DNA from: Candidatus Bathyarchaeota archaeon
GTDB taxonomy: Archaea > Thermoproteota > Bathyarchaeia > Bathyarchaeales > Bathycorpusculaceae
DNA length: 64,000 nt
Direction of reading: 5' to 3'
Assembly: GCA_026014545.1 (NCBI GenBank)
Contig: JAOZIH010000003.1
Location: 62,001 to 126,000, forward strand
Position numbers and translations under genes: made by a program. The notes under the pieces are model-generated. The model saw only the letters and a list, made by a program, of their open reading frames with translations. It made no database searches and had not been told where the DNA came from. Numbering within the stretch: position 1 is the first letter of the stretch; every line of letters starts with the position of its first letter. Shown here piece by piece: positions 1 through 9,234 of this stretch.

Positions 1-92
1 ATTTCACTTCAACTGCGAGGCTCAAGAGCGGGCACCTGCACTTCTATGAAGCGAACGAAGCAAATATAAGGCTTTACTGGGTTAACAATTGA
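1..92 (+). CDS. 3' end of an unknown protein (partial)
   Basis: Frame 3 is open from the window edge to a TGA at 90-92 and reads as about 29 residues ending in RLYWVNN. The residue mix looks like a real protein C-terminus, but the piece is too short to assign and nothing supports a function. Confidence 0.3.
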   Translation, partial: FTSTARLKSGHLHFYEANEANIRLYWVNN

Positions 93-395
93 ATTCCCAC
101 TGCTCCTTCAAGTCAAATGCTGGCTCTCTCAGCGCAAAATCACTTCAGCTTTAACAAATTATTTTAATTGCGCTGCTTTCAAGTTGTTGCTGGTGGGCAA
201 CTACGGCGGCGAAGAAAGAAAATTCTCATCTGCCGAATACGATTACAGCGCCTTGCGGTTGCATATACCAAGACAAAGGTTGGCTTTTAACCCGCATCAG
301 CGAATGTGAATATCACAAGCGAAAGCGAAGCGCAAAGCGGCCGCCGAGGCCCAAAGCCGAATGCGTAAGACCCTAAAAACGGGCTTTTCATCGTG
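93..395. other. Intergenic stretch without recognisable gene
   Basis: No open frame of convincing length lies between the partial gene and the convergent ion-channel gene. The part around 180-380 is richer in G+C than typical spacers here and could fold, but I could match it to no tRNA, RNase P, SRP or box C/D RNA, so I assign nothing. Confidence 0.4.
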
Positions 396-1325
396 CTACA
401 GTAACACTTGAATTATAATTAAAACGATTAATAGAACTGGTAAGAATCGTAAGGCTTTCCCTTTAACGCGTACGGCGTCATCAACTTTTTTCTCATCCAT
501 CAATCGCATGATGTACACTGAAGCAGCAAGATTGTAAAGAAAGACCCCATAGACTGAAAGCATAATTCTATCTGCCAGTGTCAAATAGCCCGTCGGTGGA
601 ATGCCGCTAATTAAGGATAAGTGAAATGTTGCTGCTGATAAAAGCGTAGTTACCCCTAATGCAATGCGCTGCGAGAAATTCTGAGGAGACATGAAGAAAG
701 CTAGCAGCGAAATCGTGGTGATAAATAAAATGGGCAGTACACTTTTTAGAAACGAAGAGACTTGAGGCCTCGCTAAAGTGACACTGAAAACGAAACGCGA
801 ATACTTATCTTCTCCATAAGCATGCTCAATCACAGAAGTCTTGAAGTCTCTAAGCTCCCATCCGACAACGCTGGCGGCAGGCTCAATGCCTGACTCAGCG
901 CTTTCCTTAAAAACTATAGAGGAAACATCAAGGTTCTTGTGTTCCAGCATCACTGTAAGCTCATGACTTTCAAACGGGTATTGTGTGAAATCGAAAGTTT
1001 TAATGAAGTCTCCGCGAACACGATACTCCAAGTAGCCTTGCGCTTCATCTACTTTCACCTCATATTTTGTTGGCGCGCCGTTAACGAATTCAAATTCTTT
1101 CACTTCTGCAAGGCTTATTTTTGCGGGGTCAAATCTGAACCATAAATAAAAGTCCAATCTGTAACTGTTCGCCGCCAAATCTACCTTCTCCACATTCACA
1201 AGTAAAGCGCCAACTTCAACGTCAACTGGCGTTTCGGAAGTGCTAAGCGCCACCGCATTTTGAATAAACAACGCTAAGAAAAATACTATGCATGTTGCTG
1301 CTATTAGCAGCTTAGTTCTTGCCAT
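396..1325 (-). CDS. Pentameric ligand-gated ion channel (GLIC/ELIC-type)
   Basis: This is a prokaryotic relative of Cys-loop receptors, a plasma-membrane channel opened by a ligand or protons at an extracellular beta-sandwich. From the ATG at 1325 the protein has 309 residues: a signal peptide (about 1-27), a ligand-binding domain (about 30-188) with the signature Pro-loop YPFESHEL (116-123) lacking the two cysteines of animal receptors, then four membrane segments: M1 about 190-212 with the conserved Leu-Pro, M2 about 219-240, M3 about 252-275 and M4 about 293-309. The M2-M3 loop IPPTGYLTLAD matches the family pattern. The open frame extends to an ATG at 1421, but the 1325 start has a GGTGA site and begins directly with the signal peptide. 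M2 reads QRIALGVTTLL, so the -2' to 0' positions lack the glutamate of cation channels. The gene is convergent with the partial gene at the window edge. The family call is firm; ligand and ion selectivity are unknown. Confidence 0.88.
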   Translation of the reverse strand: MARTKLLIAATCIVFFLALFIQNAVALSTSETPVDVEVGALLVNVEKVDLAANSYRLDFYLWFRFDPAKISLAEVKEFEFVNGAPTKYEVKVDEAQGYLEYRVRGDFIKTFDFTQYPFESHELTVMLEHKNLDVSSIVFKESAESGIEPAASVVGWELRDFKTSVIEHAYGEDKYSRFVFSVTLARPQVSSFLKSVLPILFITTISLLAFFMSPQNFSQRIALGVTTLLSAATFHLSLISGIPPTGYLTLADRIMLSVYGVFLYNLAASVYIMRLMDEKKVDDAVRVKGKALRFLPVLLIVLIIIQVLL

Positions 1326-1495
1326 GACCAATTTCACCCATAACTTCCGCACTTTTAGCAAAAATTTCATATTTAAAAATTTCCATGAGCCTTGCCAATT
1401 TTCTAAACTGCCAATAACCATGACAACCGCGCTTTACTTCCAATAAGGGAAAGTTTTATTTTCAAACCGCGCCCTAAAAATTATTTTTAGGGCTG

Positions 1496-2896
1496 TTGCA
1501 GTTGAATAAAAACACTTTGCTTACATTATTAAGTGAAAACTATCCATTACTCAGCATAGTGATTGCTTCCGCATTATTTTCTATCACACTAGGCCCCTTC
1601 CAAAACTTTGACACCCAACTCGAGTACGAGGCTGCTTCTGGCGTAATAAAGTGGGGCATGCCATACATGAAATACTATGGCGACATGATTAACCAGCCGC
1701 CCTTAGGTTTCTATATTGAAGCGGCATTCTTCAAAATCTTCAGTTTATCCTTTAACAACGGCACAGCTCTGATAACGCTATTCAGCCTCGGATGCATCTT
1801 CTTAGTTTATAAAATCGGTAAAGTTCTGTATGGCAAATCTTCTGCTCTGCTTGCCGCCGCACTTTTCGCTTTTACCCCCTGGCAACTCGTTCTCTCCAGA
1901 AGTTTCCTCATCGATGTGCCGTGCCTGTTCTTTAGCCTCTTCTGCCTGCTTGTAGGGATACACGCGATACGGCGAGACTCTGAAGTGCTGTTCATGGCTT
2001 CAAGTATTCTTTTCGCCATAGCGCTTCTAACAAAATTTTTCGCCATCTTCGTTCTGATTCCGCTGGCGCTATTCTACATCCGCTACCGCCAGAAAAAGCT
2101 AAGCCACATTTTCACCGTAACCGCTTACTTCCTACCCGCCTTGCTCGTTTTTTTCTTGTGGTACGACGTGATCTGGGGCCGCGGACTGCTTTACGGCGAA
2201 AGCCACACAACCTTTACCCATGACGACTTTGTAAACTTCAATCCGGCAGATTTTTCGCCCTCATACTTTTTCGTAGGTAACTTCCTCTTAGAAGCCGTCG
2301 GCATATTCTTCCTAATCGCAGCCATTTTATCCATAATTGTTTACGTGTTTCGCAGAGACATTTTTGCGAAAATTTTGCCCTTTGATTTAATGTGCATAGC
2401 AACCAGCATCGCAGTTATAGGCGTGAACACCTTTCTAGGCGCCGGTCTAAACCTAAGCTTTCCCTACAACAACGCAGTTAAATATAATTATCAAGCTCTA
2501 CCGTACTTGAGCCTACTCGCGGCGTCACTGCTGCCTAAATTCACGTTACTATTCAATTCGCTAAAATCAAAAGAAAAATATAGCCTTCTGCTCTTTTCCA
2601 TCACCGCCTGCGGGTTAGCTTTGCTGGGCATAGCCCTTTTTCTTAATATGCACTACATAAACTATCTCTCTACAACAGATCATTTAGTGTTCAAAGTAGA
2701 CACGAGTAGAAATGCTGGCTACTCTTTCGTTAATTCCTCGCCAGCAACTGGAGGCTTTCCAATAGCTATACAATATTTAGGGTTCGCGTTTTTAGTATCT
2801 GGGCTTGTATGGGCAAGCAGACATGAAATCTCGGCTGCTTTCAAGCTTATAGTCCACACGGTAAAATCGCTAAGCCACAAGGTCAGAAAAACCTAA
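1496..2896 (+). CDS. GT-C membrane glycosyltransferase (GT39/ArnT-like)
   Basis: A 466-residue polytopic membrane protein with about 11-12 hydrophobic segments and an N-terminal extracytoplasmic loop (about 35-65) containing acidic residues (DTQLEYEA), the place where GT-C enzymes hold their catalytic aspartate/glutamate. The repeated Lys/Arg-bounded helices and the PWQLVLSRSFLIDVP region resemble the PMT_2/GT39 group, which moves sugars from polyprenyl-phosphate carriers to proteins or lipids outside the membrane. The start is a TTG; a second TTG two codons later is equally possible. It stands alone between the divergently read ion channel and the convergent cobalamin run. Substrate unknown. 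Confidence 0.65.
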   Translation: MQLNKNTLLTLLSENYPLLSIVIASALFSITLGPFQNFDTQLEYEAASGVIKWGMPYMKYYGDMINQPPLGFYIEAAFFKIFSLSFNNGTALITLFSLGCIFLVYKIGKVLYGKSSALLAAALFAFTPWQLVLSRSFLIDVPCLFFSLFCLLVGIHAIRRDSEVLFMASSILFAIALLTKFFAIFVLIPLALFYIRYRQKKLSHIFTVTAYFLPALLVFFLWYDVIWGRGLLYGESHTTFTHDDFVNFNPADFSPSYFFVGNFLLEAVGIFFLIAAILSIIVYVFRRDIFAKILPFDLMCIATSIAVIGVNTFLGAGLNLSFPYNNAVKYNYQALPYLSLLAASLLPKFTLLFNSLKSKEKYSLLLFSITACGLALLGIALFLNMHYINYLSTTDHLVFKVDTSRNAGYSFVNSSPATGGFPIAIQYLGFAFLVSGLVWASRHEISAAFKLIVHTVKSLSHKVRKT

Positions 2897-2932
2897 GCCT
2901 ATGATTCGCCGAGTTAAATACATTGGCATTTA

Positions 2933-3895
2933 TTATAGGAGTAGTGCCTTTAGAAGTAGGATTGGTAAAACCACTAAAAGGCTAAACAAAATTGAGGTCA
3001 GCATCATTATTCTTAAAGCGCGAATTATATGCGCTGGCGCTAAGTCTTCGCCTTCGCCTAATTTGTAGTAGCCAGGCTTTTCAAGCTGCACGCCTAGCGC
3101 TCCAGCCATGGCTGCCAGAGTCCATCCTGCGTTTGGGCTTGCAGTGTTGCCTCTGTCGCGTCGAAGAATCCTTTCGGCTCCTCTCCAATTCTCGCCCAGA
3201 ACAAGCGCTGCTAACGTCATTAGCATGGCTGTTAACCTCGCTGGCACGTAATTAGCTGCTGTATCTATGCTTGCTGAGAACCAGCCAATATTGAGGTGCT
3301 CCTCATCCTTGTAGCCGACCATTGAATCTAACGTGTTGATGGCTCTGTATGCCACTGCGCCTGGAACGCCGAAGAGGGCGAAGTAAAAGAAGGGCGAGGT
3401 TACTCCGTCGGTGGTGCTTTCAGCTATTGACTCAACAGCCGCTGAAATTATGTGCCTCTCACTAAGCGTTGCCGGGTCGCGTCTCACAATGTAGGGTAGA
3501 AACTGCCTTGCCCTATCGCAGTCGCCCCTCTCTATGGCTTCTGCTATGGGCACCGTGCACTTTCGCATGAACTTTAACGCGAAACTTGACTTCAATATTA
3601 TGGCTGACACGACAATGTATGGTAGCCAGCCTAGGAAGTGCTTAACCAAAAAAATTATCAAATACGCGGGAACTGCAAAAAGCAGTATCACGCCTAAGCA
3701 GAGGAGAACGCCGTTTGCCCTTTCCACTCGGGCGCTTTTGCGTTTAATTTTAGGCTTAAAAAAGGCGATGACTTTTCCCATCCAGACTGTGGGGTGGATC
3801 CTGTCGGGGATCTCGCCGAAAATCACGTCGATGAGAAAGGCTAAAAAGAGAATCAGCAGAGAATCAAGGAGAAATGTAATGCTCAAAGTGAACAC
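2933..3895 (-). CDS. cbiB: Adenosylcobinamide-phosphate synthase CbiB
   Basis: A 320-residue integral membrane protein that joins aminopropanol phosphate (or aminopropanol) to adenosylcobyric acid. The family motif HPTVWMGK near residue 35 and the stretch SPFFYFALFGVPGAVAYRAI with NTLDSMVGYK following are diagnostic, and length fits. The start is GTG. It is the last gene of the leftward corrin run, 28 bases after cobD, whose product supplies the aminopropanol phosphate, so the two act in consecutive steps. Confidence 0.95.
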   Translation of the reverse strand: MFTLSITFLLDSLLILFLAFLIDVIFGEIPDRIHPTVWMGKVIAFFKPKIKRKSARVERANGVLLCLGVILLFAVPAYLIIFLVKHFLGWLPYIVVSAIILKSSFALKFMRKCTVPIAEAIERGDCDRARQFLPYIVRRDPATLSERHIISAAVESIAESTTDGVTSPFFYFALFGVPGAVAYRAINTLDSMVGYKDEEHLNIGWFSASIDTAANYVPARLTAMLMTLAALVLGENWRGAERILRRDRGNTASPNAGWTLAAMAGALGVQLEKPGYYKLGEGEDLAPAHIIRALRIMMLTSILFSLLVVLPILLLKALLL

Positions 3896-3923
3896 TTTTC
3901 AAACTACCCTATTTTTGCGTCAT

Positions 3924-5054
3924 CTATTTGCTCAATGCTTTCTTGAGTGCCTGAAGCATTTTTTCGTTTTCACGTCTTGTCTTAACTGCTACGCGAATGT
4001 AGTACTCGTCGATTCCAGCGAATGAAGTGCAGTCTCTTATCAACACGCCATATCTCAGCATTTTTTCTTTAAGCTGGGCTGCAGTTAAGCCGGATTGCCT
4101 AACATCTATAAAGAGAAAATTGGCGTCAGCGGGATACACCTTCAAAACGCTAATTCTGCTTAGCTCGCTTGCGAGGAATTTGCGTTCCCTCTTGGTGAGC
4201 CGGCTTGACTTGCGAATGTGCTCCATGTCTTGCAGCGCCGCTGCTGCGGCAACCTGCGCTAGGCAATTAACATTCCACGGCGCCTTTGCAGCAGATAAAA
4301 CTCTTATTACCTCTTCATCCGCCACGCCGTAGCCCACTCTTAACCCAGTTAACCCAAAAAACTTGGTGAACGACCTTAAAACGAAAAGATTTGGATAACG
4401 CTTTATTTCAGCAGCGAATGAAAAACGTTTTTCTTCATCAACGAACTCGATGAAATCCTCGTCGAGAAAAACAAGCACGTTTTCAGATAGAGCCTCCTCG
4501 ATTATTTCTGCTATGGTAGCCTGTGGCGTTAGAATACCTGTGGGGTTATTTGGGTTACAGAGGAAAACCGCTTTTGCACTCTTCATTTCACGGGTAAACA
4601 GCGAAGGCTCCACTTTAAAAGCCGTGCTCAATTTTACAAGCTTAGGTCGCGCTCCTGTTCGCCTCACAGCCTTTTCATACTCGCCAAAGGTAGGCGCAGG
4701 AATAAGCGCCATGTCGCCCTTGCTCATGAAAACATCCGCAAACAGGTAGATGAGTTCGATGGAACCGTTTCCGCAGATAACGTTTTCCCGGCTGATTCCC
4801 TTGATGCTGCTGGCAATAGCGTCACGCAAAGCGGTGGAATCCGGGTCTGGATAAGAAGGAATTAAACCTAAATTGTCTCTTATCGCTTTGATAGCTTTTG
4901 GAGAAGGCCCCAGCGGGTTAATGTTTGAACTGAAGTCGAGAATATCCTCTCTGTCCAAGACGCTTTTGCCTATGATATTCCAGACTTCGCCGCCATGGAT
5001 GCAGGGTTTAAGCTGCCTAATCTCTTCACGGGCTAAACTAGCTGCTGAATTCAC
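3924..5054 (-). CDS. cobD: L-threonine-O-3-phosphate decarboxylase CobD
   Basis: A 376-residue PLP-dependent fold-type I enzyme close to histidinol-phosphate aminotransferase. It makes (R)-1-amino-2-propanol phosphate for the nucleotide loop of B12. The N-terminal HGGEVW and DFSSNINPLGPSP motifs are typical of CobD rather than HisC; CNPNNPTG and the lysine region LRSFTKFFGLTGLRVGY (PLP lysine about residue 230) complete the fold. GTG start. Placement between hemD and cbiB supports the cobalamin role over histidine synthesis. Confidence 0.9.
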   Translation of the reverse strand: MNSAASLAREEIRQLKPCIHGGEVWNIIGKSVLDREDILDFSSNINPLGPSPKAIKAIRDNLGLIPSYPDPDSTALRDAIASSIKGISRENVICGNGSIELIYLFADVFMSKGDMALIPAPTFGEYEKAVRRTGARPKLVKLSTAFKVEPSLFTREMKSAKAVFLCNPNNPTGILTPQATIAEIIEEALSENVLVFLDEDFIEFVDEEKRFSFAAEIKRYPNLFVLRSFTKFFGLTGLRVGYGVADEEVIRVLSAAKAPWNVNCLAQVAAAAALQDMEHIRKSSRLTKRERKFLASELSRISVLKVYPADANFLFIDVRQSGLTAAQLKEKMLRYGVLIRDCTSFAGIDEYYIRVAVKTRRENEKMLQALKKALSK

Positions 5055-5084
5055 GCTTCCTTATGCCTCCTTTGAATTTTTTTC

Positions 5085-5912
5085 TCACTCATTAACATTC
5101 CAATGCTGTGCCAAGGCGTTGAGTGCTTCTTCAAGCAAGTATGTCTTGGGCATTACATCAACATTCAAACCCAATTCTGCTAACGTCTCAGCCGTTTTAG
5201 GCCCAATTGCCACAATAGTTAACTTGTTTAATAATAAGCGAAGTTTCTCGGCGGAAACATGCGGCGCAAGCATGTTGAACAAGTTTTTGGCGCTCAGCGA
5301 GCTGCTAAATATGACAGCGTGAAGTTTGCCGCCGACCAAGTCTTGAAGAAAGCGTGCTGCCGCTGCTTTGTCTTCTGGTGACTGTGATTCATACACGTAA
5401 ACCTCATGCACCTTGCCTCCTAACGCCTGCAGCTTTTCCGCCATAGTCGGCGAGGCTTGTTTAGTTCTCGGAATCCAAATTTCCTTGCCTGAAACGCCGC
5501 GTTGCTGCAAGCTTGCTATTATTGCATCTGAAGTGTAGGCTTGCGGAATCATGTCAACGCGGATTTGGTGTTTATCAAGCTCCTGAGCAGTTTTCGGGCC
5601 GACAGCCACAATCGCGGGTTTCGCTAAAAGCTTCTTAAAATGGTTGAGTCGGCCGAGCTTTTCAGCGGCTTCAAAAAGATATTTCACGCCGTTAACGCTC
5701 ATGAAAATAACATAATCAACCTTGCCCCTCTCAAGGGCCTCAATGAGCTTTGCGATTTGTGTAGATGAACTGGAACTTTTAATTTCTATCGTTGGGAAAA
5801 AGTAGGGTTCGCCGCCTCTTTCCGTAATCAACTTGCCTGTTTCTTCAGTCTGCTCGCGCGGTCTAGTAACAACGATGGTTCTTCCTTTTAGTGTGAAGCC
5901 TTCTTGAACCAT
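5085..5912 (-). CDS. hemD: Uroporphyrinogen-III synthase HemD
   Basis: Closes and inverts ring D of hydroxymethylbilane to make uroporphyrinogen III. The 275-residue protein has two similar alpha/beta domains; visible family features are VVTRPREQ at the N-terminus, VDYVIFMSVNGVKYLF, and the late IVAIGPKTAETL motif. ATG at 5912 has an AGGAGAG site and overlaps the end of cobA by 25 bases, which suggests coupled translation. Confidence 0.93.
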   Translation of the reverse strand: MVQEGFTLKGRTIVVTRPREQTEETGKLITERGGEPYFFPTIEIKSSSSSTQIAKLIEALERGKVDYVIFMSVNGVKYLFEAAEKLGRLNHFKKLLAKPAIVAVGPKTAQELDKHQIRVDMIPQAYTSDAIIASLQQRGVSGKEIWIPRTKQASPTMAEKLQALGGKVHEVYVYESQSPEDKAAAARFLQDLVGGKLHAVIFSSSLSAKNLFNMLAPHVSAEKLRLLLNKLTIVAIGPKTAETLAELGLNVDVMPKTYLLEEALNALAQHWNVNE

Positions 5913-6643
5913 GATAGCTTCTCTCCTAGCTTGGCAACTTGGCCGATAACTATGACTGCTGGCGGTTTCACGTCTCTTTCTTTTGCTGTTTGCGCTATTG
6001 TGCCAAGTTTACCTATAACGCTGCGTTGCTTAGCTGAGGTTCCCTGCTCAATTATGGCAACTGGAGTTTCAGCATCTAAGCCTCCTTCAATCAGCTTGTT
6101 TGCCGTAGACTCAAGCAGCTCTACGCCCATCAAAATTACAATCGTATCCACCGCGCGAGCCAACTCAGCCCAATTGATGATTTTGCCGCCTTTTTCTGCA
6201 CGGTGCCCCGTAACGATGGCAACTGAAGATGCGTAATCCCTATGAGTAAGCGGGATACCCGCGTAAGCTGGTGCCGCTATGGCGGAAGTTACGCCTGGCA
6301 CAACCTCAAAATCTATGCGCTTTTCAGCCAAAGCTTCTGCCTCTTCACCGCCTCTGCCGAAGAGAAAGGGGTCTCCGCCTTTAAGCCTAACCACTTTTTT
6401 GCCTTCCAGCGCCTTCGACACCAACAACTCGTTAATCTTCTCTTGGGACAACTCGTGTTTTCCAGCGCTTTTGCCCACGTAAATTTTCTCCGCTTTCTCC
6501 GGAGTCCACTCCAGAATCGCATCATTAACTAGCCTATCATAAATCACTACATCAGCGGCTTTCAGCACTTCAACAGCCTTTAAAGTTAAAAGCGCGGGGT
6601 CGCCAGGTCCTGCGCCGACAAGAAATACTTTACCCTTCACCAT
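5888..6643 (-). CDS. cobA: Uroporphyrinogen-III C-methyltransferase (SUMT)
   Basis: SAM-dependent enzyme that methylates C2 and C7 of uroporphyrinogen III to give precorrin-2, committing it to siro/corrin products. GAGPGDPALLTLKA at the N-terminus, VRLKGGDPFLFGRGGEE and the VPGVTSA region are the classic SUMT signatures. I place the start at the ATG at 6643 (251 residues) because it has a GGAGAG site and begins the first strand; the open frame continues 12 codons upstream inside hemC. It overlaps hemC by 14 bases and hemD by 25. Confidence 0.95.
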   Translation of the reverse strand: MVKGKVFLVGAGPGDPALLTLKAVEVLKAADVVIYDRLVNDAILEWTPEKAEKIYVGKSAGKHELSQEKINELLVSKALEGKKVVRLKGGDPFLFGRGGEEAEALAEKRIDFEVVPGVTSAIAAPAYAGIPLTHRDYASSVAIVTGHRAEKGGKIINWAELARAVDTIVILMGVELLESTANKLIEGGLDAETPVAIIEQGTSAKQRSVIGKLGTIAQTAKERDVKPPAVIVIGQVAKLGEKLSWFKKASH

Positions 6644-7562
6644 ACTTTTCTCTCCATTCTCTCTCAAACTCTTTAGCACCTTGAGCCAAAAGGCAACGCG
6701 CGACTTTTCTGCCTAATTCTTCTGCTTCCTCAAGCGTGCCTTCTGCAGAAGCCGCAATTTTCTCCTGGGTTTTAAGTGAAAAGATGCACCCGTAAAGCGT
6801 CAAAGTTCTGTCGTCTGCGCGGCCTATTGCGCCTATTGGCACGCGGCATCCGCCTTCTAGAGAAAGAACAAGGCTTCTTTCGGCGGTGACTTCTGCCCTT
6901 GAAGGCGGATGATCGATGGCGCTTAGTAGTTCAATAAGTTTTTCGTTATCTCTTTTTGCCACTACGGCTAGCGCGCCTTGCCCCGCTGCTGGCGTGAATT
7001 GCCTCAAGGGAAAGCGCTCTGCGATTAGATGGTGAAGCTTCATTCTTTCAAGTCCTGCTTCAGCCACTATGACGCCGTCAACTTCGCCTCTCTGCACTTT
7101 ACAAATTCTCGTATCCACATTTCCCCTTATGGGCACCACTTGCAAATCGGCGCGTAGAAATTTGATCTGGGCCATCCGCCTAAGGCTGCCAGTTCCTATG
7201 ACCGCCCCTTTGGGCAAGCCGAGCAAGGGAACATTGTCTTTGGATACGAGAACGTCATGGGGCGAGCTCCGTTTAGGTATAGCCGCTATCGCTGTTTCTG
7301 AAGATTCCATTGTGGGGACATCTTTCAAACTGTGCACTGCGAAGTCAACTTCGCCTTTCGCGATGGCCAAGTCTATTTCCTTTTCAAATATCCCTTTCAT
7401 GTCAATGGTGAAAAGCGGCTTTTTTATCTCCTTATCACCAGTTGTCTTAATAACTTTAATCTTGAACTCTGCCTCTGGGTAAATCTGCTTAAGGCTTTCA
7501 AGCACGCTTTCCGTTTGTATCAGCGCAAGCTTGCTGCCTCGTGTTCCCACAGTTAACATCAT
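6630..7562 (-). CDS. hemC: Porphobilinogen deaminase HemC
   Basis: Polymerises four porphobilinogens into hydroxymethylbilane using a covalently bound dipyrromethane cofactor. The 310-residue protein shows the N-terminal TVGTRGSKLAL, the catalytic aspartate in HSLKDVPT (D81) and the cofactor cysteine in LEGGCRVPIG (Cys239). Length is normal. It lies 25 bases after hemB and overlaps cobA. Confidence 0.96.
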   Translation of the reverse strand: MMLTVGTRGSKLALIQTESVLESLKQIYPEAEFKIKVIKTTGDKEIKKPLFTIDMKGIFEKEIDLAIAKGEVDFAVHSLKDVPTMESSETAIAAIPKRSSPHDVLVSKDNVPLLGLPKGAVIGTGSLRRMAQIKFLRADLQVVPIRGNVDTRICKVQRGEVDGVIVAEAGLERMKLHHLIAERFPLRQFTPAAGQGALAVVAKRDNEKLIELLSAIDHPPSRAEVTAERSLVLSLEGGCRVPIGAIGRADDRTLTLYGCIFSLKTQEKIAASAEGTLEEAEELGRKVARCLLAQGAKEFEREWREKYGEG

Positions 7563-7587
7563 TTCAGACTGCCACGCCGTTAATTAT

Positions 7588-8565
7588 TTACGGGTTCATC
7601 CATGATTTTACGTCCTTCGCGAAATACGTGATTATGAGATCAGCGCCTGCCCGTTTGATCGCCATTAAAATCTCAAGAGCCGCTGCCTTCTCGTCTACGT
7701 ATCCCATTTTAGCGGCTGCCTTAACCATAGCGTATTCGCCGCTTACATTATACGCAGCAATGGGCACGTTGAATCTCGCTTTAGCTTGGCTTATTATGTC
7801 CAAATAGGCTAAGGCGGGCTTCACCATAACTATGTCGGCGCCCTCGTTTATGTCCAGCGCTATTTCCCGTAGCGCCTCACGGGCGTTTCCACAGTCCATC
7901 TGGTAGCCCCGTCTATCGCCAAACTTTGGTGCGCACTCTGCTGCATCTCTGAAGGGCCCATAGAAGCAGGAGGCGTACTTCGCGGAGTAAGCCATTATCC
8001 CCACTTGACTGAAACCAGCATCATCTAATGCTTCCCTGATTGCTTGGACCTGCCCATCCATCATACTTGAAGGCGCCACAACATCTGCACCTGCCTGCGC
8101 ATGGCTCACTGCAATTTTCTGCAAAATTTTCAGCGTCAAATCATTTGCTACTTCACCGTTCTTCAGCACGCCGCAATGTCCATGTGTCGTATATTCGCAT
8201 AGGCAGACATCCGTAGCCACGACAATCTCGTCGCCGAATTCTTTCCTTAAACGCTGAACTACTTTTTGCACAACACCATCAGCAGCATACGCAGCAGAGC
8301 CTTTTTCATCCTTCATGGACGGGATTCCGAAAAGAAGCACTGCCCTCACGTCCTGCTCAATCGCACGCCTAACCTCATCCACCACGCTCTGAATTGGCAA
8401 ACGCGAGTAACCTGGCATGGACTCTATGGGAATCGGCGCACAGGCATTTTCGTCAACAAAAACTGGATACATAAGGTTGCTTGGGTGAAGCCTAACCTCT
8501 CGTATCATATCCCGCATGGCCTGTGTTCTGCGCAACCTTCTAAGCCTGACATCGGGGAAACTCAT
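7588..8565 (-). CDS. hemB: Delta-aminolevulinic acid dehydratase HemB
   Basis: Condenses two 5-aminolevulinates to porphobilinogen. The 325-residue TIM barrel shows the zinc-type cysteine triad in CLCEYTTHGHC (Cys121, 123, 131) and both Schiff-base lysines, K196 in YSAKYAS and K249 in MVKPALAY. The cysteine set predicts a Zn-dependent rather than Mg-dependent enzyme. The start ATG is 9 bases after sirC. Confidence 0.96.
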   Translation of the reverse strand: MSFPDVRLRRLRRTQAMRDMIREVRLHPSNLMYPVFVDENACAPIPIESMPGYSRLPIQSVVDEVRRAIEQDVRAVLLFGIPSMKDEKGSAAYAADGVVQKVVQRLRKEFGDEIVVATDVCLCEYTTHGHCGVLKNGEVANDLTLKILQKIAVSHAQAGADVVAPSSMMDGQVQAIREALDDAGFSQVGIMAYSAKYASCFYGPFRDAAECAPKFGDRRGYQMDCGNAREALREIALDINEGADIVMVKPALAYLDIISQAKARFNVPIAAYNVSGEYAMVKAAAKMGYVDEKAAALEILMAIKRAGADLIITYFAKDVKSWMNP

Positions 8566-8574
8566 AACTACTCT

Positions 8575-9234
8575 TCATCCCTCCTTGGTTTGATAACTCT
8601 CAATTATCCGCTGAGCAGCGTTTTGCGCCTCAGCAAATTTGCCATCTCTCAATAGCTCCTTAACATGCTTATCTTCAAGTATTTCGTAGATGACTTTTTT
8701 CCGAAGCTTCTGATCAGCTATCTGCTGCTTCAGCACCGAGCGAATATGCGCCTGCAGCTTAATCTGCTGCAAATCTTCCTGCGTAATCATCTTCTCGATT
8801 TTCTGCCTTAGAAGCTTCGCCATCGCCGGACTTTTTCCTCCAGTGGACACGGCTATTCGCACATCGCCCACCCTCGCAACGGCTGGAAGTATAAAATCGC
8901 TTATTGCAGGGTTATCCGCCACGTAAATCATGCAGCCTGCTGCACGGGCAAGCTTGGCAAGTTGCACATTAAGCGCTTGATTGCTTGTAGCCACCGCGAG
9001 AACGTCTGGCTTTGGATTTAGCTGATTAAAAAATGCTTCGCCATCTTTAATGTCCACTTTCAGCAAACGAATCTTTTTTTCCTCGCCGAGTTTCTCTATT
9101 CCACTTGTGAAGCTTCTACTTGCTACCAAGATTTTCGAGCCTTCGTCCAAGAAGCTTAACACTTTCCTGTAAGCCTCCTCGCCACCGCCGACAACAACAA
9201 CGTATTTTCCATCAAACTTGTAGTCGATTATCAT
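8575..9234 (-). CDS. Precorrin-2 dehydrogenase (SirC/Met8-type)
   Basis: NAD-dependent oxidation of precorrin-2 to sirohydrochlorin, the substrate of the CbiX chelatase encoded on the other side of the promoter. The 219-residue protein has the N-terminal Rossmann motif VVVGGGEEAYRKV and the core VRIAVSTGGKSPAMAKLLRQKIE shared by Met8, SirC and the N-terminal part of CysG. No methyltransferase domain is attached, matching the separate cobA. It overlaps the upstream amidotransferase by 23 bases. Confidence 0.92.
   Translation of the reverse strand: MIIDYKFDGKYVVVVGGGEEAYRKVLSFLDEGSKILVASRSFTSGIEKLGEEKKIRLLKVDIKDGEAFFNQLNPKPDVLAVATSNQALNVQLAKLARAAGCMIYVADNPAISDFILPAVARVGDVRIAVSTGGKSPAMAKLLRQKIEKMITQEDLQQIKLQAHIRSVLKQQIADQKLRKKVIYEILEDKHVKELLRDGKFAEAQNAAQRIIESYQTKEG

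Noticed and set aside
180-385. Possible structured RNA upstream of the ion channel
   Set aside because: Some G+C-rich complementary pieces exist, but no match to RNase P, SRP, tRNA or guide-RNA signatures could be made by eye.
3534-4025. 163-codon plus-strand frame opposite cbiB and cobD
   Set aside because: Shadow of two well-supported minus-strand genes, crossing both, with no ribosome site.
5066-5082. T-run between hemD and cobD as a terminator
   Set aside because: On the transcribed minus strand it is an A-run next to an AGGAGG site, so it does not terminate the leftward run.
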